Positions 9,901 through 21,900 of a DNA stretch of 64,000 bases are shown here, in pieces. Source of the stretch: Cylicocyclus nassatus (lineage: Eukaryota > Nematoda > Chromadorea > Rhabditida > Strongylidae); NCBI GenBank assembly GCA_958299035.1, contig CATQJL010000112.1, forward strand, positions 82,540,636-82,604,635, in the 5' to 3' direction. The position numbers and the translations under genes were made by a program. Positions within the stretch are counted from its first letter, which is position 1, and each line of letters starts with the position of its first letter. The notes under the pieces are model-generated. The model ran no database searches and was not told where the DNA came from. It saw nothing but the letters and a program-made list of their open reading frames with translations.

Positions 9901-12088
9901 AACATATGCCATCCTTTGAGCAGGGAATCATAAGCGGTAATAAACAGTTCCAAACCTGCCTGAAATGAGAACGATACGAAATAGCATGTAATATGAAAGC
10001 TTTTGTGAACTAGAAGCGAAGAATGAATCTTGTTTTCACTGAATTTCACAACAATGAGTAGTTTTTTGTATCTGTCTGAGTTGTTACTAACACGGATCCG
10101 ATTGTCTTACATATTCTATCTGCACCATACCTACTTACAAATGCTAATTGTCTATAACATGCCACTCAACTTAGTTTTTCTCGAAGATATTGAAAATAAA
10201 TTGTGATGTTTTTACTTATTGCATGGTATTAATTCCTGACATCCTCGTGATCTCCGTTGGAAAAACGGTGGTTACTCGTTAATTATCAAATCTAGTGTCT
10301 CATTTTTGAATTGCGACTGTGGGGTCTTTTGATGATTTTTCAGATCTGTTCAGTTAGTGTTCAGTGTCAATCAGTATTTGGATTACCACTGTTCTTTTCT
10401 TGTTTTGTGCTTTATGTAGAAACCAGTGCTTCACCTCTGCTTCGCAGAGGTTCGCACTGGCTGTTATGAACCGTGGTAAACTCACTTTCTGAGAGCTTGT
10501 CTCTCAAGTCATGTTCGGTTGACTGCAACGTGAGAGCCGTAGTTAAAAATGAACCATACCATTATCTTAACCTCACATGATGTTTAGTATCGTAAATCAT
10601 TCCTCACTGTAATTTCGTAACGGACAAACTCCACACAACTTCAGATTAAGCCGCTTATTATATGTCATGATGATGGGAATCTTCGAAGAAAGTGTTGAAT
10701 TATATAATTCGATACAGCAAAATGAGGGTTTCTGTGGGTTATCTTACTTTAAAATTTGCTCTATCGATTTGCGACTTAATTACGACTTAATTACCTCAAA
10801 AAGTTCAGATAAAATTCCTGGGAATTAGCGGAAATGTCAGAAGTGATAAGCAGTAACGTACACCTGCACAATTATCTGACAGTATTCAAAAGGCTTTGGC
10901 TAGCAAATTTAAGCATTGAAACTTGCATACAATACTACCCCAGTCGCACGTAGCCGTGATTCTGTGGAAAAAAAAATAAGACGACTTGATTCAGTTTGAG
11001 CATGGCTTGTGTAGGTTCAACATAGTACGTTAGGAAGTTCTGCACTGTTTTCAAGCTGCGTCTTAGCTTTGCGAGATTAGAGGGAGTAAATGTGTCATTT
11101 CTACTCATCATCAACCATGGTATTTGAGCCCTCTTGAGCTAATCTAGGGTGAAAGGATGAATTCGAATCGTTAGACAAAGTTAGGAAAGCTCCCGCCATT
11201 TTATTTTGGAAATATTATAACGTCCTTACTATTTAATAACTGCTTTTGCTTTCCTGCACTCTGTCACCAGAAGAATGTCAGGAATGCTTGAAAAAAACAT
11301 TCGCGTGCTTTTCTCGATCGTACAAAACTCGTAAAAATCATAATCTTGTGAGTGTCACATGGTCGACCAAAAGGGTTTCAGAGGGGGTTCTTGACCTAAA
11401 CGGTGGGGATTGACACTCAGTTGACAACAAATATTCAACATAGAATTCGTTTTCTTCAGTAACACAATGATAGCGTGCATCGACCTGTCATTGAGCTGAG
11501 ATGACCTATAGAGAAGCTGATTTCCACCTTTCTCAAAAGCAAACACGTTGCGTAGACTCAAGATGCTCCCTTTCATCGCTAGCTTGTAGCCCTACTAGCT
11601 TCCTGCTTTCTTGAACATTGCATAAAATTCTACATCCATTCAGTGGTAAGAATGAGAAGTTCAATACATCTAGGGATCGTGGACTTCCATATCTTGTACT
11701 TTACAGATGGGTAATTTCCATGGGTTCGTGTGCGAACGGTGGTGGATACTACCACTATTCCTACTCGGTGCTGAAAGGTTGTGATCGAATAATTCCCGTT
11801 GATATCTATATACCTGGATGCCCACCCACGGCAGAGGTGCGTCTCATTGTTGCAAAATCCCACAAGTACAACGATATGTATTGTGTTCTGATTACTACGT
11901 AAATATGCTCGTGATTATGAAAATAATCGTTTTGGCCAATGTTTAAGTAGCAATCTTGCTTTTTTTGTATCTAACAGCACTGTTTGCAAAATTCTGGGTT
12001 TGCATTTCAGGCGCTGCTCTATGGCGTTCTCCAGCTGCAGAAGAAGATAAAGCGGAAGCGTGAAGCTCAGCTCTGGTACAGGCGTTGA
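6953..12088 (+). CDS. nduf-7: NADH dehydrogenase [ubiquinone] iron-sulfur protein 7 (NDUFS7/PSST), copy A
   Basis: Five exons: 6953-7064, 7507-7706, 8935-9020, 11707-11836, 12011-12088, with intron phases 1, 0, 2, 0 and GT-AG boundaries; the product is 201 aa. PSST is the complex I subunit in the mitochondrial inner membrane arm that carries terminal cluster N2 and forms part of the quinone pocket. The N2 ligands are visible as tandem C76-C77, C141 ([10 protein letters not shown]) and C171 (PGCPP). Residues 1 to about 30 are Arg-rich and free of acidic residues until E26, as in a mitochondrial targeting peptide. The C-terminus [14 protein letters not shown] is complete. Odd points: F79 and Q83 replace the usual small aliphatic residue and histidine in the CCAVEMMH motif, whereas copy B has I and H. 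The start was chosen because the acceptor lies 2 nt upstream. Length fits the family, and no frame damage is seen, so it is probably functional. Confidence 0.95.
7895..8699. mobile_element. Long foldback element in intron 2 of nduf-7 copy A
   Basis: The left edge (ATCCGGACCAAACTTGGC) and the right edge are inverted copies, and complementarity runs inward to a dyad centre near 8411. Each arm contains two or three internal repeats of about 130 bp with an ATCGATTTTTTGGCAGAG-like segment and a CACAGGGGG-type box. It has no coding capacity. The superfamily is unknown. Confidence 0.75.
8738..8795. repeat. (ACAG)n microsatellite tract
   Basis: A run of ACAG/ACAT tetranucleotides follows directly after the foldback element, separated by a short GGTTCAGAAATGG-like segment. 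It may be the tail of the same mobile unit. Confidence 0.8.
9021..11706 (+). other. Intron 3 of nduf-7 copy A, no gene recognised
   Basis: The 2.7 kb intron runs from GTGAGT to TTTACAG. No embedded gene was recognised. One stable hairpin occurs at 10423-10460: CCAGTGC and GCACTGG close over ACCTCTGC and GCAGAGGT with a 3-nt loop. Confidence 0.7.
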
Positions 12089-12498
12089 ACAGACACGGCT
12101 AAATCTCTAAGCCGTTGTTATGTTGTACATTAGTCTCTTATTTTAGATGTACGTAGTACTTGGTAGTTGTAGAATTTTCGAGGGTGTAAACATTAACCAA
12201 ATGTGTTGTTATTGGCAAAGTCATCGAAAACAGCACTGAAGGGTGTAATCCAGTAACTCCTGAACTACTCTCTATTGGATATGTTGGCTCATGCAAGGAT
12301 AATCAAATTCAAAACCCGTAGTATCTTAAAAGCGTGAGCATGACATAGCACATTATTGTTTGTCCCTCAGCAGGTCCCCATAGATACTAGCGCTTGTACC
12401 TCTACTCCTTTTCGCTCCTGAAAGAAAACAAGTAGGCTGTTTTAGGTTGTGTCAAAAGAAGCAAAAGGAAGCAAACTAGGTGTGCGAACAGCTGTAAA

Positions 12499-12646
12499 CT
12501 TTGATTCAAGGAGATTGGCGGCTGGAAGGTGGGACTGAGAGGCCTAAGCAAGGCTAGAGAATATTCAGAGAGCACACTGAGAGAGATTCAGACTGCGTCG
12601 CGGGCGCGAGAGGTGCCTTCCAGTCGCCAATCCTGTTTAGTCAAAG
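12499..12646. mobile_element. Small inverted-repeat element downstream of nduf-7 copy A
   Basis: Ends are inverted copies built on CTTTGA...GATTGGCGGCTGGAAGG (left) and its complement (right), about 30 bp each. The element is about 148 bp with no coding capacity. The target duplication is not clear. Confidence 0.6.
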
Positions 12647-12969
12647 GGTACCGATGAGAGGTTTGCTGGAGACAGATGATATGTGGTTCAATTGAACAGT
12701 AGCTGGTCTCAAAAACAGATCAGATTCGAATTCTAACAAACGGACATTTCTGACCATTACATCAAAATTCTTTGGAAAGTTCAGTGAAGTTATACTTGGC
12801 TCCCGGAACTGACGACCTCCGGTACTGTTTTGGGTGTAGGATCGTCCAAAGACTATCCTGATGGTCAAGAATATTTCGAGCCGCTATGCTGTACAACAGT
12901 ATCACGTAGTCGTAGTGATGTACAGGAAGTTCTTGTGCGTATTGCTGACTTAGAATGTGGAGTGAGCTC

Positions 12970-15900
12970 ATGAAATGTAGTTGCTTTTGTGTGGTACAAC
13001 TTCAACCCTTGCTGTGTTTGACGAGCAACTTCATCCGTGCCCAGAATACTTTTGCAATGGATAGCTTGACTACGACGTGTGGATAAACCCATGGCTTGTA
13101 GTCGCTTTTGTGTGGGGAGACTTCAATCCTTGCTTTTTGACGAGCAACTTCCTCCGTGTCGGTGAACAACTTCACCGTGAGTGTTCTGATGTAGACGGAC
13201 TACTCTTGCAATGGATAGCTTGAAGACGACGTGCGGACAACCTCGCGCTTGTAGTCGTTTTTGTTTGAGGCCAATCCTTGCTGCAGTGTCTGACGAGCAG
13301 CTTCCTCCGTGCCGGTGAACAACTTCACCGTGAGTGTTCTGATGTAGACGGACTACTCTTGCAATGTATAGCTTGAAGACGACGTGTGGATAACCTCAGG
13401 GCTTGTAGTCGCTTTTGTGTAGGGCCAATCCTTGCTGCAGTGTCTGACGAGCAGCTTCCTCCGTGCCGGTGAACAACTTCACCGTGAGTGTTCTGATGTA
13501 GAACTACTCTTGCAGTGGTTAGCTTGACTACGTCGTGTGGATAACCTCAGGGCTTGTAGTCGCTTTTGTGTAGGGCCAATCCTTGCTGCAGTGTCTGACG
13601 AGCAGCTTCATCCATGCCGAAGAGCCACCTCAGAGCAAAGTTCTCCTGATGACTGGCTCAACCCACTGTAGATGATAGTGCGCAGTTGTGGCTCTGAGTC
13701 GCTCTGGTGGAGAACAACCTCACCGTGAGTGTTCTGACGTAAACGAACTACTCTTGCAATGGATAGCTTGACTACGACGGTGGATATAATCACGGCTTGT
13801 AGTCGCTTTTGTGTGGGGCGACTTCAATCCTTGCTGTGTTTGACGAGCAACTTCCTCCGTGCCGGTGAACAACCTCGGAGCAAAGTTTTTATGATGAGTG
13901 GCTCAACCCACTGTAGCTGATACTGCGCAGCTGTGGCTCTGACTCGCTGTGGTGACAACTTCACCGTGAGTGTTCTGAAGTAAACGAAGTACTCTTGCAA
14001 TGGATAGCTTGACTACGACATGTGGATAACCTCGCGGCTTGTAGTCGCTTTTGTGTGGGGCGGCTTCAATCCTTGCTCTGTTTGACGAGCAACTTCCTCC
14101 GTGTCGGTGAACAACTTCACCGTGAGTGTTCTGATGTAGACGGACTACTCTTGCAATGGATAGCTTGAAGACGACGTGCGGACAACCTCGCGCTTGTAGT
14201 CGTTTTTGTTTGAGGCCAATCCTTGCTGCAGTGTCTGACGAGCAGCTTCCTCCGTGCCGGTGAACAACTTCACCGTGAGTGTTCTGATGTAGACGGACTA
14301 CTCTTGCAATGGATAGCTTGACTACGACGTGTGGATAACCTCGCGGCTTGTAATCGCTTTTATGTGGGGCGAATTCAATCCTTGCTCTGTTTGAGCAACT
14401 TCCTCCGTGCCGGTGAACAACTTCACCGTGAGTGTTCTGATGTAGACGGACTACTCTTGCAATGTATAGCTTGAAGACGACGTGTGGATAACCTCAGGGC
14501 TTGTAGTCGCTTTTGTGTAGGGCCAATCCTTGCTGCAGTGTCTGACGAGCAGCTTCCTCCGTGCCGGTGAACAACTTCACCGTGAGTGTTCTGATGTAGA
14601 ACTACTCTTGCAGTGGTTAGCTTGACTACGTCGTGTGGATAACCTCAGGGCTTGTAGTCGCTTTTGTGTAGGGCCAATCCTTGCTGCAGTGTCTGACGAG
14701 CAGCTTCATCCATGCCGAAGAGCCACCTCAGAGCAAAGTTCTCCTGATGAGTGGCTTAACCCACTGTAGATGATAGTGCGCAGTTGTGGCTCTGAGTCGC
14801 TGTGGTGGAGAACAACCTCACCGTGAGTGTTCTGACGTAAACGAACTACTCTTGCAATGGATAGCTTGACTACGACGTGTGGATATAATCACGGCTTGTA
14901 GTCGCTTTTGTGTGGGGCGACTTCAATCCTTGCTGTGTTTGACGAGCAACTTCCTCCGTGCCGGTGAACAACCTCGGAGCAAAGTTTTTATGATGAGTGG
15001 CTCAACCCACTGTAGCTGATACTGCGCAGCTGTGGCTCTGACTCGCTGTGGTGACAACTTCACCGTGAGTGTTCTGAAGTAAACGAAGTACTCTTGCAAT
15101 GGATAGCTTGACTACGACGTGTGGATAACCTCGCGGCTTGTAGTCGCTTTTGTGTGGGGCGGCTTCAATCCTTGCTCTGTTTGACGAGCAACTTCCTCCG
15201 TGTCGGTGAACAACTTCACCGTGAGTGTTCTGATGTAGACGGACTACTCTTGCAATGGATAGCTTGAAGACGACGTGCGGACAACCTCGCGCTTGTAGTC
15301 GTTTTTGTTTGAGGCCAATCCTTGCTGCAGTGTCTGACGAGCAGCTTCCTCCGTGCCGGTGAACAACTTCACCGTGAGTGTTCTGATGTAGACGGACTAC
15401 TCTTGCAATGGATAGCTTGACTACGACGTGTGGATAACCTCGCGGCTTGTAATCGCTTTTATGTGGGGCGAATTCAATCCTTGCTCTGTTTGAGCAACTT
15501 CCTCCGTGCCGGTGAACAACTTCACCGTGAGTGTTCTGATGTAGACGGACTACTCTTGCAATGTATAGCTTGAAGACGACGTGTGGATAACCTCAGGGCT
15601 TGTAGTCGCTTTTGTGTAGGGCCAATCCTTGCTGCAGTGTCTGACGAGCAGCTTCCTCCGTGCCGGTGAACAACTTCACCGTGAGTGTTCTGATGTAGAA
15701 CTACTCTTGCAGTGGTTAGCTTGACTACGTCGTGTGGATAACCTCAGGGCTTGTAGTCGCTTTTGTGTAGGGCCAATCCTTGCTGCAGTGTCTGACGAGC
15801 AGCTTCATCCATGCCGAAGAGCCACCTCAGAGCAAAGTTCTCCTGATGAGTGGCTCAACCCACTGTAGATGATAGTGCGCAGTTGTGGCTCTGAGTCGCT

Positions 15901-18900
15901 GTGGTGGAGAACAACCTCACCGTGAGTGTTCTGACGTAAACGAACTACTCTTGCAATGGATAGCTTGACTACGACGTGTGGATATAATCACGGCTTGTAG
16001 TCGCTTTTGTGTGGGGCGACTTCAATCCTTGCTGTGTTTGACGAGCAACTTCCTCCGTGCCCGGACTACTCTTGCAATGAATAGCTTGACTACGACGTGT
16101 GGATAAACTCATGGCTTGTAGTCGCTTTTGTGTGGGGCGACTTCAATCCTTGCTGTGTTTGACGAGCAACTTCCTCCGTGCCGGTGAACAACCTCGGAGC
16201 AAAGTTTTTATGATGAGTGGCTCAACCCACTGTAGCTGATACTGCGCAGCTGTGGCTCTCACTCGCTGTGGTGACAACTTCACCGTGAGTGTTCTGAAGT
16301 AAACGAAGTACTCTTGCAGTGGATAGCTTGACTACGACGTGTGGATAACCTCGCGGCTTGTAGTCGCTTTTGTGTGGGGCGGCTTCAATCCTTGCTCTGT
16401 TTGACGAGCAACTTCATCTGTTTCCGGACTACTCTTGCAATGGACAGCTTGACTACGTCGTGTGGATATAACCATGGCTTGTAGTCGCTTTTGTGTGAGG
16501 CGACTCCAATTCTTGTTGCGGTGCCTGACAAGAAGCTCCATCCATGCCGGTGAACAACTTCACCATGAGTGTTCTGATGTAGACGGACTACTCTTGCAAT
16601 GGATAGCTTGACTTCGTCGTGTGGATATAATCACGGCTTGTAGTCGCTTTTGTGTGAGGCGACTCCAATTCTTGTTGGGGTGCCTGACAAGAAGCTCCAT
16701 CCATGCCGGTAAACAACTTCACCGTGAGTGTTCTGATGTAGACGGACTACTCTTGCAATGGATAGCTTGAAGACGACGTGTGGATAACCTCGCGCTTGTA
16801 GTCGTTTTTGTGTGAGGCCAATCCTTGTTGCGGTGCCTGACAAGATGCTCCATCCATGCCGGTAAACGACTTCACCGTAAGTGTTCTGACGTAAACGAAG
16901 TACTCTTGCAATGGATAGCTTGACTACGACGTGTGGATAACCTCGCGGCTTGTAGTCGCTTTTGTGTGGGGCGGCTTCAATCCTTGCTCTGTTTGACGAG
17001 CAACTTCATCTGTTTCCGGACTACTCTTGCAATGGACAGCTTGACTACGTCGTGTGGATATAACCATGGCTTGTAGTCGCTTTTGTGTGAGGCGACTCCA
17101 ATTCTTGTTGCGGTGCCTGACAAGAAGCTCCATCCATGCCGGTGAACAACTTCACCATGAGTGTTCTGATGTAGACGGACTACTCTTGCAATGGATAGCT
17201 TGAAGACGACGTGTGGATAACCTCGCGCTTGTAGTCGTTTTTGTGTGAGGCCAATCCTTGTTGCGGTGCCTGACAAGATGCTCCATCCATGCCGGTAAAC
17301 GACTTCACCGTAAGTGTTCTGACGTAAACGAAGTACTCTTGCAATGGATAGCTTGACTACGACGTGTGGATAACCTCGCGGCTTGTAGTCGCTTTTGTGT
17401 GGGGCGGCTTCAATCCTTGCTCTGTTTGACGAGCAACTTCATTTGTTTCCGGACTACTCTTGCAATGGACAGCTTGACTACGTCGTGTGGATATAACCAT
17501 GGCTTGTAGTCGCTTTTGTGTGAGGCGACTCCAATTCTTGTTGCGGTGCCTGACAAGAAGCTCCATCCATGCCGGTGAACAACTTCACCATGAGTGTTCT
17601 GATGTAGACGGACTACTCTTGCAATGGATAGCTTGAAGACGACGTGTGGATAACCTCGCGCTTGTAGTCGTTTTTGTGTGAGGCCAATCCTTGTTGCGGT
17701 GCCTGACAAGATGCTCCATCCATGCCGGTGAACGACTTCACCGTAAGTGTTCTGACGTAAACGAAGTACTCTTGCAATGGATAGCTTGACTACGACGTGT
17801 GGATAACCTCAGGGCTTGTAGTCGCTTTTGTGTGGGGCGACTTCAATCCTTGCTGTGTTTGACGAGCAACTTCCTCCGTGCCGGTGAACAACCTCGGAGC
17901 AAAGTTTTTATGATGAGTGGCTCAACCCACTGTAGCTGATACTGCGCAGCTGTGGCTCTGACTCGCTGTGGTGACAACTTCACCGTGAGTGTTCTGAAGT
18001 AAACGAAGTACTCTTGCAATGGATAGCTTGACTACGACGTGTGGATAACCTCGCGGCTTGTAGTCGCTTTTGTGTGGGGCGGCTTCAATCCTTGCTCTGT
18101 TTGACGAGCAACTTCCTCCGTGTCGGTGAACAACTTCACCGTGAGTGTTCTGATGTAGACGGACTACTCTTGCAATGGATAGCTTGAAGACGACGTGCGG
18201 ACAACCTCGCGCTTGTAGTCGTTTTTGTTTGAGGCCAATCCTTGCTGCAGTGTCTGACGAGCAGCTTCCTCCGTGCCGGTGAACAACTTCACCGTGAGTG
18301 TTCTGATGTAGACGGACTACTCTTGCAATGGATAGCTTGACTACGACGTGTGGATAACCTCGCGGCTTGTAATCGCTTTTATGTGGGGCGAATTCAATCC
18401 TTGCTCTGTTTGAGCAACTTCCTCCGTGCCGGTGAACAACTTCACCGTGAGTGTTCTGATGTAGACGGACTACTCTTGCAATGGATAGCTTGAAGACGAC
18501 GTGTGGATAACCTCGCGCTTGTAGTCGTTTTTGTGTGAGGCCAATCCTTGTTGCGGTGCCTGACAAGATGCTCCATCCATGCCGGTGAACGACTTCACCG
18601 TAAGTGTTCTGACGTAAACGAAGTACTCTTGCAATGGATAGCTTGACTACGACGTGTGGATAACCTCAGGGCTTGTAGTCGCTTTTGTGTAGGGCCAATC
18701 CTTGCTGCAGTGTCTGACGAGCAGCTTCCTCCGTGCCCGGACTACTCTTGCAATGGATAGCTTAACTACGACGTGTGGATATAATCACGGCTTGTAGTCG
18801 CTTTTGTGTGAGGCGACTCCAATTCTTGTTGGGGTGCCTACAAGAAGCTCCATCCATGCCGGTAAACAACTTCACCGTGAGTGTTCTGATGTAGACGGAC

Positions 18901-21900
18901 TACTCTTGCAATGGATAGCTTGAAGACGACGTGTGGATAACCTCGCGCTTGTAGTCGTTTTTGTGTGAGGCCAATCCTTGTTGCGGTGCCTGACAAGATG
19001 CTCCATCCATGCCGGTGAACGACTTCACCGTAAGTGTTCTGACGTAAACGAAGTACTCTTGCAATGGATAGCTTGACTACGACGTGTGGATAAACTCATG
19101 GCTTGTAGTCGCTTTTGTGTGGGGCGACTTCAATCCTTGCTATGTTTGATGAGCAACTTCCTCCGTGCCGGTGAACAACCTCGGAGAAAAGTTTTCCTGA
19201 TGAGTGGCTCAATCCACTGTAGCTGATAGCGCGCAGCTGTGGCTCTGAGTCGCTGTGGTGGAGAACAACTTCACCGTGAGTGTTCTGACGTAAACCAACT
19301 ACCCTTGCAATGGATAGCTTGACTACGACGTGTGGATAACTTCGCGGCTTGTAGTCGCTTTTGTGTGGGGCGGCTTCAATCCTTGCTCTGTTTGACGAGC
19401 AACTTCACCTGTTTCCGGACTACTCTTGCAATGGACAGCTTGACTACGTCGTATGGATATAACCATGGCTTGTAGTCGCTTTTGTGTGAGGCGATTCCAA
19501 TTCTTGTTGCGGTGCCTGACAAGAAGCTCCATCCATGCCGGTGAACAACTTGACCGTGAGTGTTCTGATGTAGACGGACTACTCTTGCAATGGATAGCTT
19601 GACTACGTCGTGTGGATATAATCATGGCTTGTAGTCGCTTTTTTGTGGGGCGACTTCAATCGTTGCTGTGTTTGTCGAGCAACTTCCTCCGTGCCGGTGA
19701 ACAACCTCAGAGCAAAGTTCTCCTGATGAGTGGCTCAACCCACTATAGCTGATACTGCGCAGCTGTGGCTCTGAGTCGCTGTGTTGACAACTTCACCGTG
19801 AGTGTTCTGATGTAGACGGACTACTGTTGTAATGGATAGCTTGACTACGACGTGTGGATAACCTCGCGGCTTGTAGTCGCTTTTGTGTGGGGCGGCTTCA
19901 ATCCTTGCTCTGTTTGACGAGCAACTTCATTTGTTTCCGGACTACTCTTGCAATGGATAGCTTGACTACGACGTGTGGATAACCTCGCGGCTTGTAGTCG
20001 CTTTTATGTGAGGCGACTCCAATTCTTGTTTGGGTGCCTGACAAGAAGCTCCATCCATGCCGGTGAACAATTTCAGCGTGATTGTTCTGATGTAGACGGA
20101 CTACTGTTGCAATGGATAGCTTGACTACGACCTGTGGATAACCTCGCGGCTTGTAGTCGCTTTTGTGTGGGGCGGCTTCAATCCTTGCTCTGTTTGACGA
20201 GCAACTTCATTTGTTTCCGGACTACTCTTGCAATGGATAGCTTGACCACGACGTGTGGATAACCGCGCGGCTTGTAGTCGCTTTTGTGTGAGGCCAATCC
20301 TTGCTGCAGTGTCTGACGAGCAGCTTCATCCATGCCGGTGAACAACTTCACCGTGAGTGTTCTGATGTAGACGGACCACTCTTGCAATGTATAGCTTGAA
20401 GACGACATGTGGATAATCTTGCGGCTTGTAGTCGTTTTTGTGTGAGGCCAATCCTTGCTGCAGTGTCTGACGAGCAGCTTCATCCATGCCGGTGAACAAC
20501 TTCACCGTGAGTGTTCTGATGTAGACGGACTACTCTTGCAATGTATAGCTTGAAGACGACGTGTGGATAACCTCGCGGCTTGTAGTCGCTTTTGTGTGAG
20601 GCGACTCCAATTCTTGTTTGGGTGCCTGACAAGAAGCTCCATCCATGCCGGTGAACAATTTCAGCGTGATTGTTCTGATGTAGACGGACTACTGTTGCAA
20701 TGGATAGCTTGACTACGACCTGTGGATAACCTCGCGGCTTGTAGTCGCTTTTGTGTGAGGCGACTCCAGTCCTCGTTGCGGTTCCTGACGAGCAGCTTCA
20801 TCCGTGCCGGTGAACAACTTCACCTTGAGTGTTCTGATGTAGACGGACTACTCTTGCAATGTATAGCTTGAAGACGACGTGTGGATAATCTTGCGGCTTG
20901 TAGTCGTTTTTGTGTGAGGCCAATCCTTGCTGCAGTGTCTGACGAGCAGCTTCATCCATGCCGGTGAACAACTTCACCGTGAGTGTTCTGATGTAGACGG
21001 ACTACTCTTGCAATGTATAGCTTGAAGACGACGTGTGGATAATCTTGCGGCATGTAGTCGTTTTTGTGTGAGGGCAATCCTTGCTGCAGTGTCTGACGAG
21101 CAGCTTCATCCGTGCCGGTGAACAACTTCACCGTGAGTGTTTTGATGTAGACGGACTACTCTTGCAATGTATAGCTTGAAGACGACGTGTGGATAACCTC
21201 GCGGCTTGTAGTCGCTTTTGTGTGAGGCGACTCCAGTCCTCGTTGCGGTTCCTGACGAGCAGCTTCATCCGTGCCGGTGAACAACTTCACCGTGAGTGTT
21301 CTGATGTAGACGGACTACTCTTGCAATGTATAGCTTGAAGACGACGTGTGGATAATCTTGCGGCTTGTAGTCGTTTTTGTGTGAGGCCAATCCTTGCTGC
21401 AGTGTCTGACGAGCAGCTTCATCCGTGCCGGTGAACAACTTCACCGTGAGTGTTTTGATGTAGACGGACTACTCTTGCAATGTATAGCTTGAAGACGACG
21501 TGTGGATAATCTTGCGGCATGTAGTCGTTTTTGTGTGAGGGCAATCCTTGCTGCAGTGTCTGACGAGCAGCTTCATCCGTGCCGGTGAACAACTTCACCG
21601 TGAGTGTTTTGATGTAGACGGACTACTCTTGCAATGTATAGCTTGAAGACGACGTGTGGATAACCTCGCGGCTTGTAGTCGCTTTTGTGTGAGGCGACTC
21701 CAGTCCTCTTTGCGGTTCCTGACGAGCAGCTTCATCCGTGCCGGTGAACAACTTCACCGTGAGTGTTCTGATGTAGACGGACTACTCTTGCAATGTATAG
21801 CTTGAAGACGACGTGTGGATAATCTTGCGGCTTGTAGTCGTTTTTGTGTGAGGCCAATCCTTGCTGCAGTGTCTTCATCCATGCCGAAGAGCCACCTCAG

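Noticed and set aside
10423..10460. Hairpin in intron 3 of NDUFS7 copy A as a possible microRNA precursor
   Set aside because: The 3-nt loop and about 15-bp stem are too short for a precursor; kept only as an observed hairpin.
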